NCBI RefSeq assembly: GCF_019355055.1 | Contig: NZ_CP048411.1 | Coordinates: 1,240,001-1,304,000, forward strand | Direction: 5' to 3' | DNA from: Pseudomonas sp. MTM4 | GTDB taxonomy: Bacteria > Pseudomonadota > Gammaproteobacteria > Pseudomonadales > Pseudomonadaceae | Length of the DNA: 64,000 nt | Shown: piece after piece, positions 20,240 through 30,162 of the stretch | Layout: the number at the start of each line of letters is the position of its first letter | How positions within the stretch are numbered: position 1 is the stretch's first letter | Made by a program: the position numbers and the translations under genes | Notes under the pieces: generated by a model | What the model was told of the DNA's origin: nothing | Seen by the model: the letters and a program-made list of their open reading frames with translations, nothing else | Database searches by the model: none

Positions 20240-21430
20240 ATGACTGCAAATCTTCCCGACCCCGATCTCAATTACCTGCAGCGCGTGCTGCTGGAAACGC
20301 TGGCCATCCCCAGCCCCACCGGTTTCACCGACACCATCGTGCGCTACGTCGCCGAGCGTTTGCAGGAGCTGAAAATCCCATTCGAGCTGACCCGTCGCGG
20401 CACTATCCGCGCGACGCTCAAGGGTCGCCAGGACAGTCCGGACCGCGCCATCGCGGCGCACCTCGACACCATCGGCGCCAGCGTTCGCGAAATTCATGAA
20501 ACGGGCCGGCTGGGTCTGTCACCGGTCGGCTGCTGGTCGAGCCGTTTTGCCGAAGGCAGCCGCGTCAGCGTGTTCACCGATGAAGGCGTGATCCGCGGCA
20601 GCGTTTTGCCGTTGCTCGCCTCCGGGCATGCCTTCAATACCGCAGTGGATGAGATGCCGATCAGTTGGGACCATGTCGAGCTGCGCCTGGACGCCGTGAC
20701 CCGCAGCCGCGCCGATACCGTTGCGCTGGGCATTCGCGTCGGCGACGTGGTCGCGTTCGATCCGATGCCGGAGTTCACCGACAGCGGCTATATCAGCGCA
20801 CGGCATCTGGATGACAAAGCTGGCGTTGCTGCTCTGCTGACGGCGTTGAAGGCGCTGGTCGAAAGCGGCCAGGAGTTGCCGATCGACTGCCATCCGCTGT
20901 TTACCATCACCGAAGAGACCGGCTCCGGCGCGGCAGGTGCGCTGCCGTGGGATGTCAGCGAATTCGTCGGGATCGACATCGCGCCGACGGCCAAGGGCCA
21001 GGAGTCCAGCGAGCATGCCGTCACGGTCGCAATGCAGGACTCTGGCGGGCCTTACGACTTCCATCTGTCCCGGCACCTGATCAGGTTGGCCGAAGGCCAC
21101 GACATACCGGTGCGGCGCGATCTGTTCCGCTACTACCACAGCGACGCACAATCCGCAGTGGCTGCCGGACACGACATCCGCACCGCCCTGCTCGCCTTTG
21201 GCTGCGATGCGACCCATGGCTACGAGCGAACCCATATCGACAGCCTCGCCGCAATGAGCCGCCTGGTATGCAGTTACCTGCTCAGTCCGCCTGTATTCGC
21301 CAGCGATGCTCACAGCGGCCAAGGGACCCTGGAAAGCTTCAGTCATCAGCTCGAACACGAGACCCAGATGGAAAATGACACGCGAGTACCGCCAGTCGAC
21401 TCGATTCTCGACAAGCGAACCGACGATTGA
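20240..21430 (+). CDS. NAGGN system M42 family peptidase
   Basis: A 396-residue dizinc aminopeptidase-like hydrolase always found with the NAGGN synthesis genes; it may recycle or process the dipeptide, which is not proven. Metal-site elements are AAHLDT (first His), ISARHLDDKAGV (bridging Asp), TITEETGSGAAG (Glu pair), and the final ATHGYERTHID histidine. I chose the ATG at 20240 because an AAGGA site lies 7 bases upstream; the ATG at 20234 is too close to that site, and the open frame upstream to 20135 overlaps ngg. It should be on the same transcript as ngg, 101 bp away. Confidence 0.88.
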   Translation: MTANLPDPDLNYLQRVLLETLAIPSPTGFTDTIVRYVAERLQELKIPFELTRRGTIRATLKGRQDSPDRAIAAHLDTIGASVREIHETGRLGLSPVGCWSSRFAEGSRVSVFTDEGVIRGSVLPLLASGHAFNTAVDEMPISWDHVELRLDAVTRSRADTVALGIRVGDVVAFDPMPEFTDSGYISARHLDDKAGVAALLTALKALVESGQELPIDCHPLFTITEETGSGAAGALPWDVSEFVGIDIAPTAKGQESSEHAVTVAMQDSGGPYDFHLSRHLIRLAEGHDIPVRRDLFRYYHSDAQSAVAAGHDIRTALLAFGCDATHGYERTHIDSLAAMSRLVCSYLLSPPVFASDAHSGQGTLESFSHQLEHETQMENDTRVPPVDSILDKRTDD

Positions 21431-21640
21431 CGTCCAGGTTTCATGATGTGCCGCCAAGTTGAGGCGTTTGCCAATTGCGATGAATCGGCGATAAGGGCAA
21501 AGTCGCAAGCCACTGATATTCATGGATCTGCAAACCAGCCGGACAATGCTGGTTTTGCCATATGCGTATAAACCGCGCACTGTTCGCGATTGGACTGCTT
21601 CGCTTGATCCGCTGCGACTTGCACCACTCCGGGTCCCTAC

Positions 21641-24397
21641 ATGCTGCCGCGTCTTTACCTGGCCATCTTCCTGTTCTGCCTGTCTGCCCAGGTCTGGGCT
21701 TCCGCCCCCGTCCCAGTGGACTCGGACGATTTCCGCCAACCGCTTGGCAACTGGACCTATTTCTTGCGCGATCCGGCCGCCGAGCTGGACGTCGCCGAAG
21801 TATTCGAGCTGGCGGACAATACCTTCGAACCGGTCACCGGCATTCACCCCAACAAGGGCAAGAACAGCGCCGTATGGTGGTTTCGAGTGGAGCTCGACAA
21901 TCAGCTGAGCGAGCCCATCGGCGGCTTCTTCGAAATCAACTACCCGTTACTCGACCACATTGAACTGTATCTGCGGCATCCCGATGGCAGCATAAGCCGA
22001 CAGCAATCCGGTGACAGTCACCCTTTCAGCGAGCGAGCGGTCAAGGTCAGCAATTTCTTGTTCCCGGTCGATCTGCAGCCCGGCACATCGACGCTGCTGC
22101 TGCGCGTGCAGAGCACCAGCACGCTGTATGTCCCCCTTTACTTCAGCAGCTATGCGGCGAACGCAGCCGCGGCCGAAGAGACAATGGGCCTCGCCGGAGC
22201 CTTCTACGGCGTGCTTTTCGCGATGTTCTGCTACAACCTCTTCCTGTTTCTGTCGCTTCGCGAGCCGGCCTATTTCTGGTATCTGGTCTACAACCTCAAC
22301 GTCGGACTGTTCACGCTCAGCTTCGACGGCATGCTGGTCAAATGGCTGAGCGGTGATGGCGGCTTCGTCACCCAGGGCATCTATGCGCTGATGCTCAGCC
22401 ACTGCCTGGTCTCGATCCAGTTCAGCCGTCACTTTCTGCATACCCGCGAGTACTTTCCCAGGCTCGATCTCACGCTACGTGTGGCGCTCGTGGCGTCACT
22501 TGGGGCGCTCCTGTCCGGGTTGGTGCTCGACATGCGAACCTGGAGCATCCTGTCCAGCGTCATGGTGATCGGCTCCTCAATCGGCCTGTTGCTGACCGGA
22601 GCGTTCGTCTGGCGCCGCGGTGTTCGCTATGGTCTCTATTACACCCTGGCCTGGGGCGTGTTACTGGCGACCTTCGCGATCGTCACCGCCGGGTCCCTGG
22701 GCTTCAACCTGTTCGGTTTGTACGGCTCCTCGGTGGTCAAGGTCGGCATAGCCTTCGAGCTGATCACGTTGTCCATCGGCCTGGCCGACCGGATCAATCT
22801 ACTCAAGGAAGAAGGCTTCCGGTCACGCCAGGCCGCCGCGCGGGCCGAAAGCGAGAATCAAGCGAAAAGCCGTTTTCTAGCGAAGATGAGTCATGAAATC
22901 CGGACCCCACTCAACGGCGTGCTCGGCATGCTGCAACTGCTGCGCGGGACCTCGCTGGATCGTAAACAGCGCTTCTATCTCGACACCATCGCCAGTTCCA
23001 GTTCCTCGTTGATGTCAGTGATCAACGACATCCTGGACTATGCACGGATCGGCGCTGGCAAGCTGGTCCTCGAAGACATCGAATACGATCTCGAAGCGCT
23101 GATATCAGAAACCATCAGCCTGTTCACGGCCCAAGCACTGGACAAACAACTCCAGTTGCACGTTGGCCTCGCCGCCGGCGTGCCCAGGCGAGTACGAGGT
23201 GATCCGACCCGGCTCAAGCAGGTATTGATGAACCTGCTCAACAACGCATTGAAATTCACCGAGCGCGGCTGCGTCATGATCGAGGTGGAGGCTCAAGGCC
23301 CGGCCGATGCACGACGGCTGGTGTTTTCCGTGACCGATAGCGGCATCGGCATGCGCGCCGAGGAGCTCTCGCAACTGTTCGTCTCTTTCGCCCAGGCCGA
23401 TTCGAGCACTACCCGGCGCTACGGCGGAAGCGGCCTGGGACTGGTAATCAGCAAGGAGCTGGTGGAAATGATGGGCGGCCAGATCGACGTGCAGAGCGCA
23501 CCTGGCCAGGGCAGCCGCTTCAGCTTCGACATCGCACTGTGCGATGCCGGCGACAACCATGATCCGCTCACCGCCCTGCTCGAAGGCCGAACCGCGGTGA
23601 TCGCGTCCCAGGACGCCCATGGGCTCGATGCCATGAGCAATTTGCTCGTGCGCTGGGGCATGCGTGTACTGCGCTGCGAAGAGCCACAACGGCTGTCCCA
23701 CTACCTCGACGACCATGCCGTCGCACCGTTGGTGGTCGTGATAGCGCCATGGCCCGGCAAGCCGCGCGATTGGCTGGCGACACTGAGCAACCAGCTCGAG
23801 CCGAACCAGCGGGTCATGTTTCTGTACCCACCACAGAGTGAGTATCCGGTTCTGGCGCCAGCGCTCCGGCTGGTCAATCTGTCATTGCCGCTCCCGCTCG
23901 GCCCGCTACGCGAGGCGCTGCATCGGCTCTACCAGCCAACGAACCCTGCAATCGAGGCGGTCGCCCCCCACGTAAACGAGACGAAGTCGTGCTCGCGTGT
24001 CCTCATTGCCGAAGACAATCCGGTCAGCCAGATGGTGGTGTCAGGTCTACTGCGCAAACGCGGTTACGAAGTGCTGATCGTCGAGAACGGACGCCTCGCT
24101 GTAACGACCTACAGCGAGAACCCTTCCGCCATTCAATTGATCCTGATGGACTGCGAGATGCCGGAACTGGACGGCTTCGAGGCGAGCCGGCAGATCCGCC
24201 GCATCGAGGCTGAACAGGGCTTGGACGAAGTGCCGATCATCGCGCTTACCGCTCATGTCCTCGACGATCATCGCCAGCAAGGCCGCGATGCGGGGATGAA
24301 CGGCTTCATTGGTAAGCCGCTGGAGAGTGAGCAGCTGTATGCTTGCCTGGATCGCTTTCTCAATGAGCCGATCACCGAACCCGACCATCCAACCTGA
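21641..24397 (+). CDS. 7TMR-DISM hybrid sensor histidine kinase/response regulator
   Basis: A 918-residue inner-membrane hybrid kinase. A signal peptide (1-22) leads into a periplasmic 7TMR-DISMED2 carbohydrate-binding-like domain (about 35-165), then seven transmembrane helices (about 180-385). The HisKA domain has [10 protein letters not shown] with phospho-accepting His418, the ATPase domain has the G1/G2 boxes (DSGIGM, GGSGLGL), and a C-terminal receiver domain carries phospho-acceptor Asp837 ([13 protein letters not shown]). The architecture resembles RetS/LadS of P. aeruginosa. It directly follows the NAGGN genes, so it may sense envelope or osmotic state, but this is only contextual. 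No DNA-binding output is in the same protein. Confidence 0.92.
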   Translation: MLPRLYLAIFLFCLSAQVWASAPVPVDSDDFRQPLGNWTYFLRDPAAELDVAEVFELADNTFEPVTGIHPNKGKNSAVWWFRVELDNQLSEPIGGFFEINYPLLDHIELYLRHPDGSISRQQSGDSHPFSERAVKVSNFLFPVDLQPGTSTLLLRVQSTSTLYVPLYFSSYAANAAAAEETMGLAGAFYGVLFAMFCYNLFLFLSLREPAYFWYLVYNLNVGLFTLSFDGMLVKWLSGDGGFVTQGIYALMLSHCLVSIQFSRHFLHTREYFPRLDLTLRVALVASLGALLSGLVLDMRTWSILSSVMVIGSSIGLLLTGAFVWRRGVRYGLYYTLAWGVLLATFAIVTAGSLGFNLFGLYGSSVVKVGIAFELITLSIGLADRINLLKEEGFRSRQAAARAESENQAKSRFLAKMSHEIRTPLNGVLGMLQLLRGTSLDRKQRFYLDTIASSSSSLMSVINDILDYARIGAGKLVLEDIEYDLEALISETISLFTAQALDKQLQLHVGLAAGVPRRVRGDPTRLKQVLMNLLNNALKFTERGCVMIEVEAQGPADARRLVFSVTDSGIGMRAEELSQLFVSFAQADSSTTRRYGGSGLGLVISKELVEMMGGQIDVQSAPGQGSRFSFDIALCDAGDNHDPLTALLEGRTAVIASQDAHGLDAMSNLLVRWGMRVLRCEEPQRLSHYLDDHAVAPLVVVIAPWPGKPRDWLATLSNQLEPNQRVMFLYPPQSEYPVLAPALRLVNLSLPLPLGPLREALHRLYQPTNPAIEAVAPHVNETKSCSRVLIAEDNPVSQMVVSGLLRKRGYEVLIVENGRLAVTTYSENPSAIQLILMDCEMPELDGFEASRQIRRIEAEQGLDEVPIIALTAHVLDDHRQQGRDAGMNGFIGKPLESEQLYACLDRFLNEPITEPDHPT

Positions 24398-24406
24398 TCC
24401 GACTCC

Positions 24407-24637
24407 ATGCTCATTCCTTACGACCAACTCGAACCCGACACCCTGACCCGCCTCATCGAGGACTTCGTGACCCGCGATGGCACCGACAATGGCGACGAGA
24501 CGCCGCTGCAGACCCGTGTCGAACGGGTACGCCGGGCGTTGAGCAAGGGTACGGCGGTGATCGTGTTCGATGCGGATCACCAACAGTGTCAGCTGGCGCT
24601 CAGAAGCGACGTGCCGAAGGAGTGGCTGGAGGACTGA
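24407..24637 (+). CDS. YheU family protein
   Basis: A 76-residue protein with the full length and sequence pattern of the YheU/UPF0270 family, starting MLIPYDQLEPDTLTRLIEDF and ending in VPKEWLED. The function of the family is unknown. It begins 9 bp after the hybrid kinase stop and is probably co-transcribed with it. Confidence 0.9.
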   Translation: MLIPYDQLEPDTLTRLIEDFVTRDGTDNGDETPLQTRVERVRRALSKGTAVIVFDADHQQCQLALRSDVPKEWLED

Positions 24638-24640
24638 CGC

Positions 24641-25063
24641 TCAGCCCAGCACGCCGCCGTCACGCTCCCAGGCGCAACGCATCCGCAGATCGCGCTGATG
24701 AGGGCTGTGCGTGCCGCTTTCGGTTTCCCAGCGAAAAGTGTGCGTGCCGTTGAGTTCGGTTTCCAGATGGACCACCGCGCTGGTCCAGTAGAGCTCGCTG
24801 AGCAGCGCCTCGAAGTTGCGTACCCATAACGCCCACTCGTACTCGACCGCGCGATAGCTGGCGCCGAAGTGGATGACCTGGGTCTGATAGACGCCCTCCT
24901 CCGCGCAGCAGGAAAACATTTCCCGCCCGATGAAGGGCCAGCCCTCGCCTTGCGGCAGACTGTCCAGCGCACGGCGGTTAACAGCGCGACGCATCCGACA
25001 CTGCTCGGTGTCTGCCGATGGCCAGTCGCGGATACTGCCGTAGACGATGGATTCCGGCTCCAC
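24641..25063 (-). CDS. hypothetical protein
   Basis: A 140-residue protein that I do not recognise. It has no signal peptide or membrane segment. It is rich in aromatic residues and contains four cysteines, including a CC pair in FSCCAEEGVYQ. Coding potential looks real: it fills the gap between the convergent yheU gene (3 bp away) and the MFS gene, and no competing frame is better. The start at 25063 is the first ATG after the stop; GGGACGCTCC lies upstream without a strong ribosome site. Confidence 0.6.
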   Translation of the reverse strand: MEPESIVYGSIRDWPSADTEQCRMRRAVNRRALDSLPQGEGWPFIGREMFSCCAEEGVYQTQVIHFGASYRAVEYEWALWVRNFEALLSELYWTSAVVHLETELNGTHTFRWETESGTHSPHQRDLRMRCAWERDGGVLG

Positions 25064-25183
25064 AGGGACGCTCCAGACGAAAGCCCGACATGTTCAATCA
25101 ATTACGCGCTGTGTTCCAGCACCCGGTATCACCACCTGGCGTAGGGGTGACACAGGCCACAGCTCGCGACGCCAATCGCCTCG

Positions 25184-26356
25184 TCAGGTGGCAGTCGCGG
25201 CAGCCAGATCGCGCCGTGGAGCCAGACGCAAGGCAAGGACGCACATCACGGCAGACATGCCCGCCAGCACCAGGAACGGCCAGCGGTAGTCGCCAGCGAC
25301 GTCACGCCCCAGTCCGGTCAGCACGGGCGTGAAGCAGGCCAGACAATAACCGGTACAGAGCATCATGGCGGTCAATCGGCTCACCGCCAGCGGCGTGCTG
25401 GCCTCATACATCGGCAGTATCAGCGACATGGAAAAGGTGCCGTTCAACGCCACACCCAATAGCATGCAGACCACCAGCGGCTGGACCTGCGGAACCCAGG
25501 CGATGATCAACAGACAGATTGTCGCCAGCAAGCCACAGCCCGACATCAGCAGGTGCCGATTGCCGAAGCGCTGCGCCAGCCAGGGCATGGCGAACGAGCT
25601 GGGCAAGCCAATCAGCATGAAACCGCTGAAGAACGCGTTGCTCTGCAGCACGCTGAAACCGGCTTCGTGATAGCGCGCCACCAACCAGGTGGCCAGGGCG
25701 TAGAACAGCCCCGCCTGTAGCGCGAAAAAGATACTTACCAACCAGGCACGCGACTCGCTCCACGGCAATCCGGCCTGGCGCTCGACGGCCGCTTCCGGCT
25801 GGCTCGGTAACCGCCACCACAGCGCCAGCGCCAACACGGCCGGAATGGCCCAGAGCGACAGACCCAAAGTCCAGCGCTGGTCCAACAATTGCGTCGCAGG
25901 CGCCGTCAGCACAACGCCAATGGTGCCGCCCACGGCCATGCTCAGCGAATAGAAGGCCGCGGTTTTGCCCATGCGATCGAGAAAATGACGCTTGATGAAC
26001 CCCGACAGCAGCGGCCCTGCAACCGCGATGCCGGCACCGACCATCGCCGCCGTGCCGATCAATACTGCGGCACTTTCGCCGAACAGACGCAGCACCAACG
26101 CCAAACCGATGACGCCCAGACACAGGGCAATGGTCCGCTCCAGCCCGAAACGCATGGCCAGACGCGGCGCGAGGGGAGCCAGCAGCCCCATCAAGAGAAC
26201 CGGCAAAGCCGTGGTCAGGCTGATCAGACCGCGGCTGAGGTTCAGCTCTTCGGCGATGCGTTCGATCAAGGGAGCGAAGGATGTAATTCCGGGGCGAAGA
26301 TTGATGGCGGCAAGCACCAGGGCCAGCATGAGAAGCCAGCGGGATGGGTTTTTCAC
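25184..26356 (-). CDS. MFS transporter, CynX/NimT family
   Basis: A 390-residue major facilitator with 12 predicted membrane segments. The start, WLLMLALVLAAINLRPGITSFAPLIERI, is typical of the CynX/NimT subfamily, which includes the cyanate and 2-nitroimidazole carriers of E. coli. The substrate here is not evident. It is a single gene, 83 bp downstream of the SDR gene on the same strand. Confidence 0.85.
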   Translation of the reverse strand: MKNPSRWLLMLALVLAAINLRPGITSFAPLIERIAEELNLSRGLISLTTALPVLLMGLLAPLAPRLAMRFGLERTIALCLGVIGLALVLRLFGESAAVLIGTAAMVGAGIAVAGPLLSGFIKRHFLDRMGKTAAFYSLSMAVGGTIGVVLTAPATQLLDQRWTLGLSLWAIPAVLALALWWRLPSQPEAAVERQAGLPWSESRAWLVSIFFALQAGLFYALATWLVARYHEAGFSVLQSNAFFSGFMLIGLPSSFAMPWLAQRFGNRHLLMSGCGLLATICLLIIAWVPQVQPLVVCMLLGVALNGTFSMSLILPMYEASTPLAVSRLTAMMLCTGYCLACFTPVLTGLGRDVAGDYRWPFLVLAGMSAVMCVLALRLAPRRDLAAATAT

Positions 26357-26439
26357 AGTGAATCCATGGGTCGGACTGGGATCGGACCGGCAACCCTACT
26401 CTCGACCCCAGATCACAGCAAGCAAAACGGACCGGTTGG

Positions 26440-27246
26440 TCAGGTTCTGCTCTTGTTACGCTTCTTCTCCGCCAGCGCAGCCATCTCATCGTAGATGGCT
26501 TGCGGGTTCTGCTGCTTGATCTTCCAGGCCATACGCCCTTCGTCGTGCGGCAGAATCATGAACACGCCTTCTGCGACCTGCCGATACATATAGTCGGCGA
26601 TATCCGCGGCGGTGATCGGCGATGCTTCGAGCAGCTTGCTGATCTGCGCCTTCATGTTCGGTGTCGGCCCCCGGTAGGAATCCATCAGATTGGTCTGAAA
26701 GAACGACGGACAGACCACATGGACGCCCACTTCCTGCTGCTTCAGTTCGACCAGCAGGCTTTCCGACAGCGCCACCACGCCGGCCTTGGCCACGTTGTAG
26801 TTACTCATGCCCGGCGCCTGCATCAGCGCGGCCATGGAGGCGATGTTGATGATCTTGCCGCGGCTCTTCTGCACCAGAGGCAGGAACGCCTTGCAGCCCT
26901 TGACCACGCCCATCAGGTTGATCGCGATCTGCCAGTCCCAATCCTCCAGCGACAACTCCTCGAAGAAGCCGCCGGACGCAACACCGGCGTTGTTGACCAC
27001 CACGTCGATACCGCCGAGCTTGCTCTCGCAAGCCTGCGCCAGTGCGGTCAGCTGGCTGTAGTCGCGCACGTCGCAGCGTTGGGTAAAACCGTCGCCTCCC
27101 GCTTCGCGCACCATTTTCAAGGTCTCTGCCAGACCGGCCTCATTGACATCCGAGAGCGCCAGCTGCCAGCCCTCACGCGCCCAGCGCAGGGCGATTTCAC
27201 GACCCAGGCCGGAACCGGCACCCGTGACCATCATGCGGTTTTGCAT
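26440..27246 (-). CDS. SDR family oxidoreductase
   Basis: A 268-residue classical short-chain dehydrogenase. The cofactor motif TGAGSGLG is at the N-terminus, NNAG follows, and the catalytic serine, tyrosine and lysine are in NIASMAALMQAPGMSNYNVAKAG. The C-terminal extension ends in a lysine/arginine-rich tail (LAEKKRNKSRT). Substrate and cofactor preference are unknown. It precedes the MFS gene on the same strand. Confidence 0.88.
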   Translation of the reverse strand: MQNRMMVTGAGSGLGREIALRWAREGWQLALSDVNEAGLAETLKMVREAGGDGFTQRCDVRDYSQLTALAQACESKLGGIDVVVNNAGVASGGFFEELSLEDWDWQIAINLMGVVKGCKAFLPLVQKSRGKIINIASMAALMQAPGMSNYNVAKAGVVALSESLLVELKQQEVGVHVVCPSFFQTNLMDSYRGPTPNMKAQISKLLEASPITAADIADYMYRQVAEGVFMILPHDEGRMAWKIKQQNPQAIYDEMAALAEKKRNKSRT

Positions 27247-27398
27247 CGTTGTTGCCTTCTTGTTCGTTGAGTTGCAACGAGTCTAGCGAAAGCCGAGGCG
27301 CGCTCCGGCCTCTATCGAAATGCTGAATGACGGGCATGTTCCGAGTCCGATTGACGCCGCCGATATCCAGCCAGAGCACCTTTGCCCGTACCGAAACG

Positions 27399-27428
27399 AC
27401 GAAGGGCAGCCCTTGGGCTGCCCTTCGT
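27399..27428 (-). terminator. strong rho-independent terminator downstream of actP
   Basis: A perfect 12-bp stem (27401-27412 with 27415-27426), extendable by two pairs, lies 19 bp past the actP stop. On the minus strand it is followed by CGTCGTTTCGG. The structure is symmetrical. Confidence 0.8.
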
Positions 27429-27446
27429 TCGATGCTCGATCAGTTG

Positions 27447-29102
27447 TCAGTGAGCGACTGCGCCACTGGAACCCAGACCGGTCTGCGACCGCACGAACTG
27501 CGAGAAGAAACGCTCGCGCTCGAGACCCGCCGCCTTGGACTTGTCGGTGACCGAGAAGAACCAGATCCCCACGAACGCGACGATCATCGAGAACAGCGCC
27601 GGGTACTTGTAGGGGAAGATGGCCTCGGCATAGCCGAATACATCGACCCATACGGTCGGGCTGATGATGGTCAGGATCAGCGCTGTCGCCAGGCCCAACG
27701 AACCACCGATCAGCGCTCCGCGAGTGCTCAGGCCCTTCCAGTACATGGAAAGGAACAACACCGGGAAGTTGCAGCTGGCTGCGATGGAAAACGCCAGGCC
27801 CACCATGAACGCAATGTTCTGCTTCTCGAAGATGATGCCGAGCAGGATCGCGACGACACCCAGGCTCAGCGTGGTGATCTTGGTGACGCGCATCTCGTCC
27901 TCTTCCTTGGCCTTGCCCTTCTTGATCACGCAAGCATAAAGGTCATGAGAAACCGCCGAGGCGCCCGCCAGGGTGAGACCGGCCACCACCGCGAGGATGG
28001 TCGCGAAGGCCACCGCGGAGATGAAGCCGAGGAACAGGTTGCCGCCAACGGCATTGGCCAGGTGGATAGCGACCATATTGGTGCCGCCGACGATGGCGCC
28101 CGCTGCGTCCTTGAATTCCGGGTTGGTGCTGACCAGCAGGATCGCGCCGAAGCCGATGATGAAGGTCAGGATGTAGAAGTAACCAATGAAGCCGGTGGCG
28201 TAGAACACGCTCTTGCGCGCTTCCTTGGCGTCAGCGACGGTGAAGAAGCGCATCAGGATGTGCGGCAGACCCGCCGTGCCGAACATCAATGCCAGACCCA
28301 GCGAGATCGCGGAGATCGGATCGGAAACCAAACCACCCGGGCTCATGATCGCAGCGCCCTTCTCATGGATGCTCACGGCCTCGGCGAACAGGCTGCCGAA
28401 GTCGAAGTTGACCGCCTTCATCACCATGATCGCCATGAAGCTGGCACCGGACAGCAGCAGCACCGCCTTGATGATCTGCACCCAGGTAGTCGCCAGCATG
28501 CCGCCGAACAGCACATACATGACCATCAGCACGCCTACCAGAACAACCGCGACGTAATAGTCGAGGCCGAACAACAGCTGGATTAGCTTGCCGGCGCCGA
28601 CCATCTGCGCGATCAGGTAGAAGGCCACCACGATCAGCGAGCCGAATGCAGACAGGATGCGGATCTGGGTCTGGCCGAGACGGTAGGACGCCACATCGGA
28701 AAAGGTGAATTTGCCCAGGTTGCGCAGGCGTTCGGCCATCAGGAACAGGATGATCGGCCAGCCGACTAGAAAGCCGATGGAATAGATCAAACCATCGTAG
28801 CCACTGGTGTAAACCAGCGCAGATATGCCCAGAAAAGACGCCGCCGACATGAAGTCACCGGCAATCGCCAGACCGTTCTGAAAACCGGTGATGCTACCGC
28901 CGGCGGTGTAGTAATCGGAGGTGGATGTGTTGCGTTTGGCGGCCCACTTGGTGATACCCATGGTGAACGCGATGAACGCAACGAACATGGCAATCGCTGT
29001 GTAGTTGACGCCCTGCTTCTGCACTTCGCCGGTCAGGGCGTCGGCCATCAGTAAGGGCGAGGCGAGCAGCAGAGCGGCTGCCAGCAATGGACGCACAATC
29101 AT
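27447..29102 (-). CDS. actP: cation/acetate symporter ActP
   Basis: A 551-residue sodium:solute symporter (SSS family) for acetate and related short monocarboxylates. An N-terminal signal-like hydrophobic segment (about 1-20) is followed by about 13 membrane helices. Diagnostic stretches include [24 protein letters not shown] and [24 protein letters not shown]. The start at 29102 overlaps the upstream DUF485 stop by 4 bp (ATGA), the usual coupling in yjcH-actP operons. The open frame reading upstream to 29429 runs antisense-free through the DUF485 gene in another frame and is not coding. Confidence 0.94.
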   Translation of the reverse strand: MIVRPLLAAALLLASPLLMADALTGEVQKQGVNYTAIAMFVAFIAFTMGITKWAAKRNTSTSDYYTAGGSITGFQNGLAIAGDFMSAASFLGISALVYTSGYDGLIYSIGFLVGWPIILFLMAERLRNLGKFTFSDVASYRLGQTQIRILSAFGSLIVVAFYLIAQMVGAGKLIQLLFGLDYYVAVVLVGVLMVMYVLFGGMLATTWVQIIKAVLLLSGASFMAIMVMKAVNFDFGSLFAEAVSIHEKGAAIMSPGGLVSDPISAISLGLALMFGTAGLPHILMRFFTVADAKEARKSVFYATGFIGYFYILTFIIGFGAILLVSTNPEFKDAAGAIVGGTNMVAIHLANAVGGNLFLGFISAVAFATILAVVAGLTLAGASAVSHDLYACVIKKGKAKEEDEMRVTKITTLSLGVVAILLGIIFEKQNIAFMVGLAFSIAASCNFPVLFLSMYWKGLSTRGALIGGSLGLATALILTIISPTVWVDVFGYAEAIFPYKYPALFSMIVAFVGIWFFSVTDKSKAAGLERERFFSQFVRSQTGLGSSGAVAH

Positions 29103-29416
29103 TTTTGCTGAGCCTCGTTGAGGATTTCCTGGTTGATGCGATCGAATTCGCCATTGGCACGCTGGACATAAACGCCAGTGAGGATGAACGCCATGAAGAT
29201 CACACCGACGCCCACCGGAATACCCCAGGTGGTGACAGTATCGGCGGCAAGCGGCACGCCGAGGATCGCTGGCTCGAAGGCGATCAGCAGGATGAAGGCG
29301 AGATATGCGCCCAGCATGACGGCCGATAGCAGCCAGGCGAAGCGGCCGCGCTTTGCGACCAGTTCCTGGAAACGCGGATTGGCATAAATCTGCCGGTAGA
29401 TATTTTCGTTGTTCAT
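29099..29416 (-). CDS. DUF485 domain-containing membrane protein (YjcH)
   Basis: A 105-residue protein with two membrane helices (about 27-48 and 62-85) and the DUF485 pattern [26 protein letters not shown]485 proteins are almost always encoded directly before actP and are thought to be accessory to the acetate permease. The start at 29416 was chosen as it begins [11 protein letters not shown], typical of the family; the earlier in-frame ATG at 29443 has no homology. It overlaps actP by 4 bp. Confidence 0.9.
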   Translation of the reverse strand: MNNENIYRQIYANPRFQELVAKRGRFAWLLSAVMLGAYLAFILLIAFEPAILGVPLAADTVTTWGIPVGVGVIFMAFILTGVYVQRANGEFDRINQEILNEAQQK

Positions 29417-29671
29417 TGACTGTCTCCACACGATCACCGCCACTGATGAGGCGGGGCGGCTACTTTAGAGCCCGACAGACCGAACACCACCAGACCATAG
29501 TCTGGTTTTTATTTTCTGAAACGGCCGGAATAGACGGCTTGCGGCAAGCCCTTCGATACGCATAGAGCCGATCTATGTGGCTTATCAAGCACGACGATTT
29601 TCAAAACCAGCGTGGCGAAGCGAGACTTCAATCAACGGAGAATCATTCTCGACTGCATTTGGAGATCTACC

Positions 29672-29896
29672 ATGACCAAGACCGTAACCTTCACCCTGAT
29701 GCACTTCTGTATTGCCTTCGCGGTGACCTATGCCTTGACCGGTAGTCTCGCCGCAGGCGGCCTGGTGGCAGCCATCGAACCCATCTGCAACTCGGTCGGC
29801 TTCTACTTCCACGAGAAAATCTGGCAGCGTCTGGAAAAGCGCCAGACGCCTCGTGAGCCGATCCCCGCTCACGCCTGGTTGCATCATCAGGCCTGA
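29672..29896 (+). CDS. DUF2061 domain-containing membrane protein
   Basis: A 74-residue membrane protein with the DUF2061 pattern KTVTFTLMHFCIAFAVTYALTG and the conserved PICNSVGFYFHEKIWQRL. One or two helices fit in the membrane. The function is unknown. The ATG at 29672 has GGAG 9 bases upstream; the longer frame from 29612 lacks homology. It is a single gene divergent from the actP operon. Confidence 0.85.
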   Translation: MTKTVTFTLMHFCIAFAVTYALTGSLAAGGLVAAIEPICNSVGFYFHEKIWQRLEKRQTPREPIPAHAWLHHQA

Positions 29897-30162
29897 CGGA
29901 TGCACTAGCCACTCGCCCGAGCCGAGCCGAGCCGTTTGCATCGGCTCGCCTCTCCCATAAGCTCTCCATACGCAGCAACGAAGCCTGCAACCAGCCGGCT
30001 TGCTTGTGGTCAATGGCTAACGCGCCATGTCTTTCGCGGCGTCCCATTGTCGGGAGAGATGACGGCAGCATGCGCCTGCGGCTTAATCTGGCAACCTCGA
30101 AGACCGATCCCCCAATGCTGAAGTTTGCCGGCCATCCAAGCCCGCTAAGGAGAGCTCCCTAC

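Noticed and set aside
20519..21847. 442-residue open frame on the minus strand
   Set aside because: Antisense to the M42 peptidase and the start of the hybrid kinase; no domain and no ribosome site.
27327..28586. 419-residue open frame on the plus strand
   Set aside because: Antisense to actP, very rich in Arg, His, Gln and Asp, as expected for a shadow of a membrane-protein gene.
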